Source: Lathyrus oleraceus (Eukaryota; Streptophyta; Magnoliopsida; Fabales; Fabaceae). From it: a DNA stretch of 64,000 bases. The DNA lies in contig NC_066583.1 of assembly GCF_024323335.1 (NCBI RefSeq), positions 362,989,877 through 363,053,876 of the forward strand, given 5' to 3'. Below, one piece after another: positions 60,181 to 64,000 of the stretch (positions are counted from its first letter, which is position 1; every line of letters starts with the position of its first letter). The notes under the pieces were generated by a model, which was not told where the DNA came from, searched no databases, and worked only from the letters and a program-made list of their open reading frames with translations. The position numbers were made by a program, and so were the translations under genes.

Positions 60181-60379
60181 TATAGGACTTCCACTATGAC
60201 TGTGACTTTCATGAATACGATGCAACTACCCGAGTCTGAAAGTTGTCTGGACCTATGCCTGTGTAGAAATCTTGAATTGTTGATGACTCAATAACATGCT
60301 TGCTTGATAATACATGCGTAGAAAATTGAGGTGGAGCAAGGGAGACGCGAGAATAAGGGCTACCAAGATTTTTTCATTT

Positions 60380-61436
60380 TGAAATCAAACATTATAGCAT
60401 GTCATGTAATTAGGATATAAGATAGTGCAATGTGTTAGTATGATGGTCCATGTAGTATGCTTGTAAATGAAAACAAAAACTCACTTAGGATCATGCTTAT
60501 GTAATTGAACAAAACTAAAATGTGATTTATTTCAAAATGGTAAATCAAAGTTCAAATCAATTTTCACTTGTTTTACCATGTTCAAAATGTTTGTATGAAA
60601 TGCATATGAAAGGGATGCCATGAGTTAAGCTTAGAAAGAAACACATTTGACTCATTGACTTTGGTTAACTGGTTGACCAAAAAGTCAATAGTTGACCAAA
60701 AGTCAACTTAGGTGAAAAAGATGTAATTCAAAAATCAACGTTTATGATGAATCAAAAAATGAAATGCAATGGACCAAAATGATGAACAAATATTGTAAGC
60801 TAAACTACCACATGACTTGAATTAGACATTTTCACTTTCCATTGATGATTATGCCATGCCCTAAGATGGTTGCACCAATGAGAAGCAAAACCTAAGACAA
60901 CTGATGGCATGAACTATAATGATATGTGTCACCATGAATGGTCGTCTTTGAATGACAATGGGCCATGGCCAAGAGAAATGAATGGAAGTGAAGATGTACT
61001 AATGAATCATGGCATGAAGAAACATGGAATCAAGAATCAATGAATAATTTGGAATGAACATGGATCTAAGAGTGAAACGAGGTATGAAACCAAATGGGCA
61101 CCTAGACAATAAGATATGTGACAGACCCAATGATTCTGGCATGATCATGCTTGGTCAAATGCCTCAAGAACATGGGTGATTGACCAAGGAAGTAAAATGG
61201 TCTACCAATGTCATAAACCGAGAAATTAGAGTTTTGATTGCCCGATTCACCTCAGACCGCTGATGAACCATAGTTCCCACTAGGTGCAAGCATAAAGCCA
61301 TGAATACAAATCACGTGTTCCTTGTGTTGGGCCATGCTTACGCAGATGAGATGAATGCTTATGATGATATGCAAATGTTTGGGATTAATGACCTAGGTGA
61401 ACCTTTGAAGGGTAGGGTGAATTTTGGGGTATGACA
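60380..61436 (-). repeat. Tat/Ogre-type LTR fragment, minus strand
   Basis: The minus strand starts TGTCATACCCCAAAATTCAC at 61436, a typical start of this LTR class, and carries repeated TTGACTTTTTGGTCAA-like motifs near 60660-60710. The other end is not found, so it is a truncated or solo LTR. It abuts the second gag copy at 61437 exactly. Confidence 0.55.
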
Positions 61437-61965
61437 GAGGGACCTTGTCATAAAAACCAAAGAGGGTCACCTCGTCTCATCAACAACCGACAAGTAGAGA
61501 GGAAGACGAGACTGCTTCAAATCATTTATGCAAATCCATTTGCAGGGATGGATCATGAAGATCCTTACACTCATCTCACTAAGTTCTACGAACTTGCCAG
61601 TACACTGGGTGCACCTGAAGTTGAAGAAAATGTGGTTTTCATGAGATTATTCCCACATTCACTTATCGGTAAAGCAAAGGATTGGTATCTTGACAACCAA
61701 CTCAAGTCATGACCAACTAGAATGTCTTGGAAGAAAAATTTATGAACCGATTATTTCCGCACAATAGATTCATGGATACAAAAACAGTTATTGCCGCATT
61801 CGCTCAAAGTTCAACAAAAACACTCTGTGAAGCATGTGAGCACTACAAATCTATGTTGCGTAAGTGTCCAAATCATGGCTTTGATGATCTCACACAGATT
61901 CATATCTTTCGCAATGGACTTCAGTCGCAACTAAAGCTTCTACTTGATGCAATTGCTAGTGCAGG
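61437..61965 (+). pseudogene. Athila-like gag remnant, copy 2
   Basis: Starts like copy 1 (NNRQVERKTRLLQIIYANPF, GMDHEDPYTHLTKFYELAS) and continues with the full gag core: GAPEVEENVVFMRLFPHSLI, GKAKDWYL, FMNRLFPHNRFMDTKTVIAA, CEHYKSMLRKCPNHGF, then IFRNGLQSQLKLLLDA. A TGA at about 61710 breaks the frame. It runs directly into Mutator transposase sequence near 61960. Confidence 0.75.
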
Positions 61966-62438
61966 CAACCGAAACCTGCCTATAATCGCTTTAGTGCAGG
62001 CAACATATTTCAGACTAGGGGCGCTATTTGAGATCAGACGTTCCAAATGGAGTTCAGTGTTGTAATCTGGGTAGTTGTTCAGTGATGCATCAATGAAATT
62101 CATTAGACACGAAGCTGCCAAAGCAAACACACACGTGGTCACGGTGTTTGACCGTACTAAAGGTTGGTACAATGTTGTTGAGTCCATAGATCACAATGAA
62201 GGCATGCCGATGGGACAATATAAAGTAGAACTAGATAGAGGTTGGTGCGGCTGCGGAAAGTTCCAAGCCTTTCGTACGCCCTGCTCTCATGTGATTGTGG
62301 CATGTTCAAAGGTTCGAAAGGATCCATCCTACTTACTATCTGACTTTTACAAAGTCATAAGCCTATCCAATATTTACAAAATTAGTTTTCCAGTTGTTGC
62401 AAAAGAGGATTACTGGATAGAATATCAAGGGGACATTG
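61966..62438 (+). pseudogene. Mutator-like (MuDR) transposase C-terminus with SWIM zinc finger
   Basis: Reads LVQATYFRLGALFEIRR, then after a frame break MKFIRHEAAKANTHVVTVFD, YNVVESI, YKVELDRGWCGCGKFQAF and TPCSHVIVACS. The CxC...CxH arrangement is the SWIM finger of MuDR-family transposases. FYKVISLSNIYKISFPVVAK and DYW follow as in MULE proteins. The catalytic DDE part is absent, replaced at the left by Athila gag. The right end is cut by the copia LTR at 62439. Confidence 0.75.
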
Positions 62439-63309
62439 TGTTGGTGTAAACCCTAGAGGTTAATACTTTTGGTACTTGTATCGAATGATTTATTAATAAT
62501 AAAAGGATTTTTCTTTATTATGTTTGTTTAATAAAGTCCCTAGAATAGCTAGTCTGTTTAATGTATCAAGTGTGACTTAATCATGAGACCCCATTAAACA
62601 TAAGGACATTATTCTTAAAGTATCCGTAGTCGAGCTTTATTGTAAAGTGGGATAACATTAAAGCATTAAGACTATTATGTATATAGACTGATGATCACAT
62701 CTCATGGATCATGGATAAAGAGTTATCAAGTCTTAAACATAGGTATGAATATTAAGAGTAATATTTATACTGGATTGACCCGCTATGAGAATACTATATA
62801 GAATGTTATGCAAAGTGTCCTAAGTTATTCTCATGGTGATAGTGGTGTATACCATCCTTCGACCTGAAACCACTATGGACCCTAGATGTAGAGTCGAGTG
62901 CTTTATTACTGATCAAACATTGTCCGTAACTGGATGACCATAAAGATAATTTATGGGTACTCCACGAAGCATGCTGAGGGACATGAGTGACCTAGATGGA
63001 ATTTGCCCATCCTGAATAACAGGATAAATGTCTACGAACCCAATATTGATCTGGACAAGGATGACATGGTCTATGTCTTATGTTCAATATAGACATAGGG
63101 ACAAAAGGGTAATTATACACATAAGTATTATCACAAAAGGATTTGTCAGATCACATGACATTTTCGTGTCTTGGATAGCAGTGATGTGTTGCTAGATACT
63201 GCTCACTGTTTATTATGTTAAATACATGATTTAATATAATTGCTAATGTCGCGAAAATCTACAGAGTCACACACAAAAGGACGGATTGATGAGATATATA
63301 TTAACTAAG

Positions 63310-63458
63310 GAACACCGTAAGGTACGACGCACTTAAGTGAATTGTAGAACATCGTAAGGTATGGTGTACTTAAGTAGAATACGAAATATGGTAAGGTACC
63401 ACACGCTCAAGTGATTTTGGCATATCATAAGATATGAGCCACATACACTTAAATGGGA
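63310..63458 (+). repeat. Four imperfect 37-bp tandem repeats upstream of the LTR TATA box
   Basis: Units start near 63310, 63348, 63384 and 63421 and share (A)CxTCGTAAGGTA(C/T) followed by CACTTAAGTG-like sequence. They lie 30-180 bp before the TATA box, the position of enhancer repeats in copia LTRs. Confidence 0.7.
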
Positions 63459-63488
63459 TTTTTAGCTTGCAGCCCACACAAGTGGTTC

Positions 63489-63496
63489 TATAAATA
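63489..63496 (+). promoter_or_regulatory. TATA box of the copia LTR
   Basis: TATAAATA in TTCTATAAATAGAACCC, a textbook plant core promoter, with transcription expected about 30 bp downstream near GCAGAAGC. Confidence 0.75.
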
Positions 63497-63532
63497 GAAC
63501 CCTTGCGCAGAAGCATTTGTGCAGTTGTAATT

Positions 63533-63533
63533 T

Positions 63534-63589
<56 letters not shown>
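63533..63589. repeat. (CT)n(CA)n microsatellite in the copia LTR
   Basis: About 23 bp of CT repeats followed directly by about 33 bp of CA repeats, in the presumed R/U5 leader. Confidence 0.95.
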
Positions 63590-63591
<2 letters not shown>

Positions 63592-63819
63592 AAAGCCTTC
63601 ATTCGTAGCAGCTAGCGTTGAGATTGAAGGAATCCGTTCGTGTGGATTGAGTAGAGGGGTTGTCACCATTCAACATTCGTGATCGCTCCGTAGATCTGCA
63701 CCAAAGGTTTCAATCGCCACAAGAGGTAACGATTCTATCACTGATCATGCCCATTCGTAAGAATCACTAAAGGAGAAATTTTAAATTCCGCTGCATTTTG
63801 GATCGCTCTTCTCCTTCAG

Positions 63820-63831
63820 TGGTATCAGAGC
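63820..63831 (+). other. Copia primer-binding site (tRNA-iMet)
   Basis: TGGTATCAGAGC, one base after the LTR end. The remaining 169 bp to the window edge are leader sequence without a coding frame. Confidence 0.88.
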
Positions 63832-64000
63832 CACTTACGAAACCATGCATCTAATAGTTGTTTATTTTCTGTATTAGTACGATTAAAAGACATAATGAAT
63901 CAAAAAATAAACGAGTAATAAAATTTGGCATCATGTGTGTACGATTTGGATGATTGATGTTGACTATGCTTCGGAATCCGACGTTAGAATACCATTACTA

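Larger units (their letters stand above)
62439..63818 (+). repeat. 5' LTR of a Ty1/copia element
   Basis: Starts TGTTGGTGTAAACCCTAGAGG and ends CTTCTCCTTCA, followed by G and a copia primer-binding site. About 1.38 kb. It contains TTTATTAATAATAAAAGG near its start, a tandem-repeat block, a TATA box and a CT/CA dinucleotide tract. It interrupts the Mutator transposase remnant. The internal region runs off the window, so the element itself cannot be judged. Confidence 0.8.

Overview
This window is repeat-rich plant nuclear DNA. It is AT-rich, has one intron-bearing plant gene, and otherwise holds nested LTR retrotransposons, a CACTA transposon, MITEs and long (AT)n tracts. The LTR families (very large Ogre/Tat-like LTRs, a Maximus/SIRE-like copia remnant, Athila-like gag, CACTACGCC-type CACTA ends) suggest a legume, most likely of the pea/vetch/lentil group. 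That assignment rests on repeat style and was not tested by a search.

Left part (1-14.5 kb): AT-rich intergenic DNA with a 583-bp foldback MITE; a decayed minus-strand Ty1/copia element (about 5.7-8.25 kb); then the only convincing host gene, a three-exon NOI/RIN4-family gene on the minus strand (CDS 10024-12821, 79 aa). Its first intron carries a hAT-like MITE.

Centre (14.5-55.2 kb): a five-level nest that target-site duplications (TSDs) let one read in order. (1) A 4.7-kb Ogre-like solo LTR (family A; TSD CTCAC) landed in old copia-like DNA. (2) A 36-kb non-autonomous retrotransposon (family B, 18873-54832; TSD GGTAC) then split that solo LTR. (3) Family B was later hit by a second, inverted family A solo LTR (33709-38616; TSD TGAGG) in its internal region, (4) by a 3.2-kb CACTA element (26387-29593; TSD AAT) in its 5' LTR, and (5) by an 8.1-kb intact chromovirus (42834-50938; TSD CCTCC) in its 3' LTR. 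The uninterrupted sequence of each LTR confirms the insertion in the other.

The most unusual content is in the U3 part of the family B LTRs: a mosaic of fragments of unrelated host genes. In plus orientation these are PIEZO, RMD5-like GID/CTLH subunit, SUMO-activating enzyme SAE2, BIG-type ARF-GEF, GIGANTEA and FAM91. In minus orientation they are a plasma-membrane H+-ATPase, a probable RCC1/PH/FYVE (PRAF) protein and UDP-apiose/xylose synthase. The first five occur in both LTRs, so the mosaic was already part of the element when it transposed. The rest are missing from the 3' LTR through a deletion of about 4.05 kb. The internal region keeps gag remnants but no pol, plus leader repeats and a roughly 34-copy array of 52-bp units before the polypurine tract.

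Right part (55.2-64 kb): a cluster of palindromic GATTCGAATC-type motifs, a Maximus/SIRE-type reverse-transcriptase remnant, an Athila-like LTR/PBS/gag fragment present twice around a segment with a ZIP-transporter fragment and a Tat-type LTR piece, a Mutator transposase C-terminus fused to the second gag, and finally the 5' LTR and primer-binding site of a Ty1/copia element that runs off the window.
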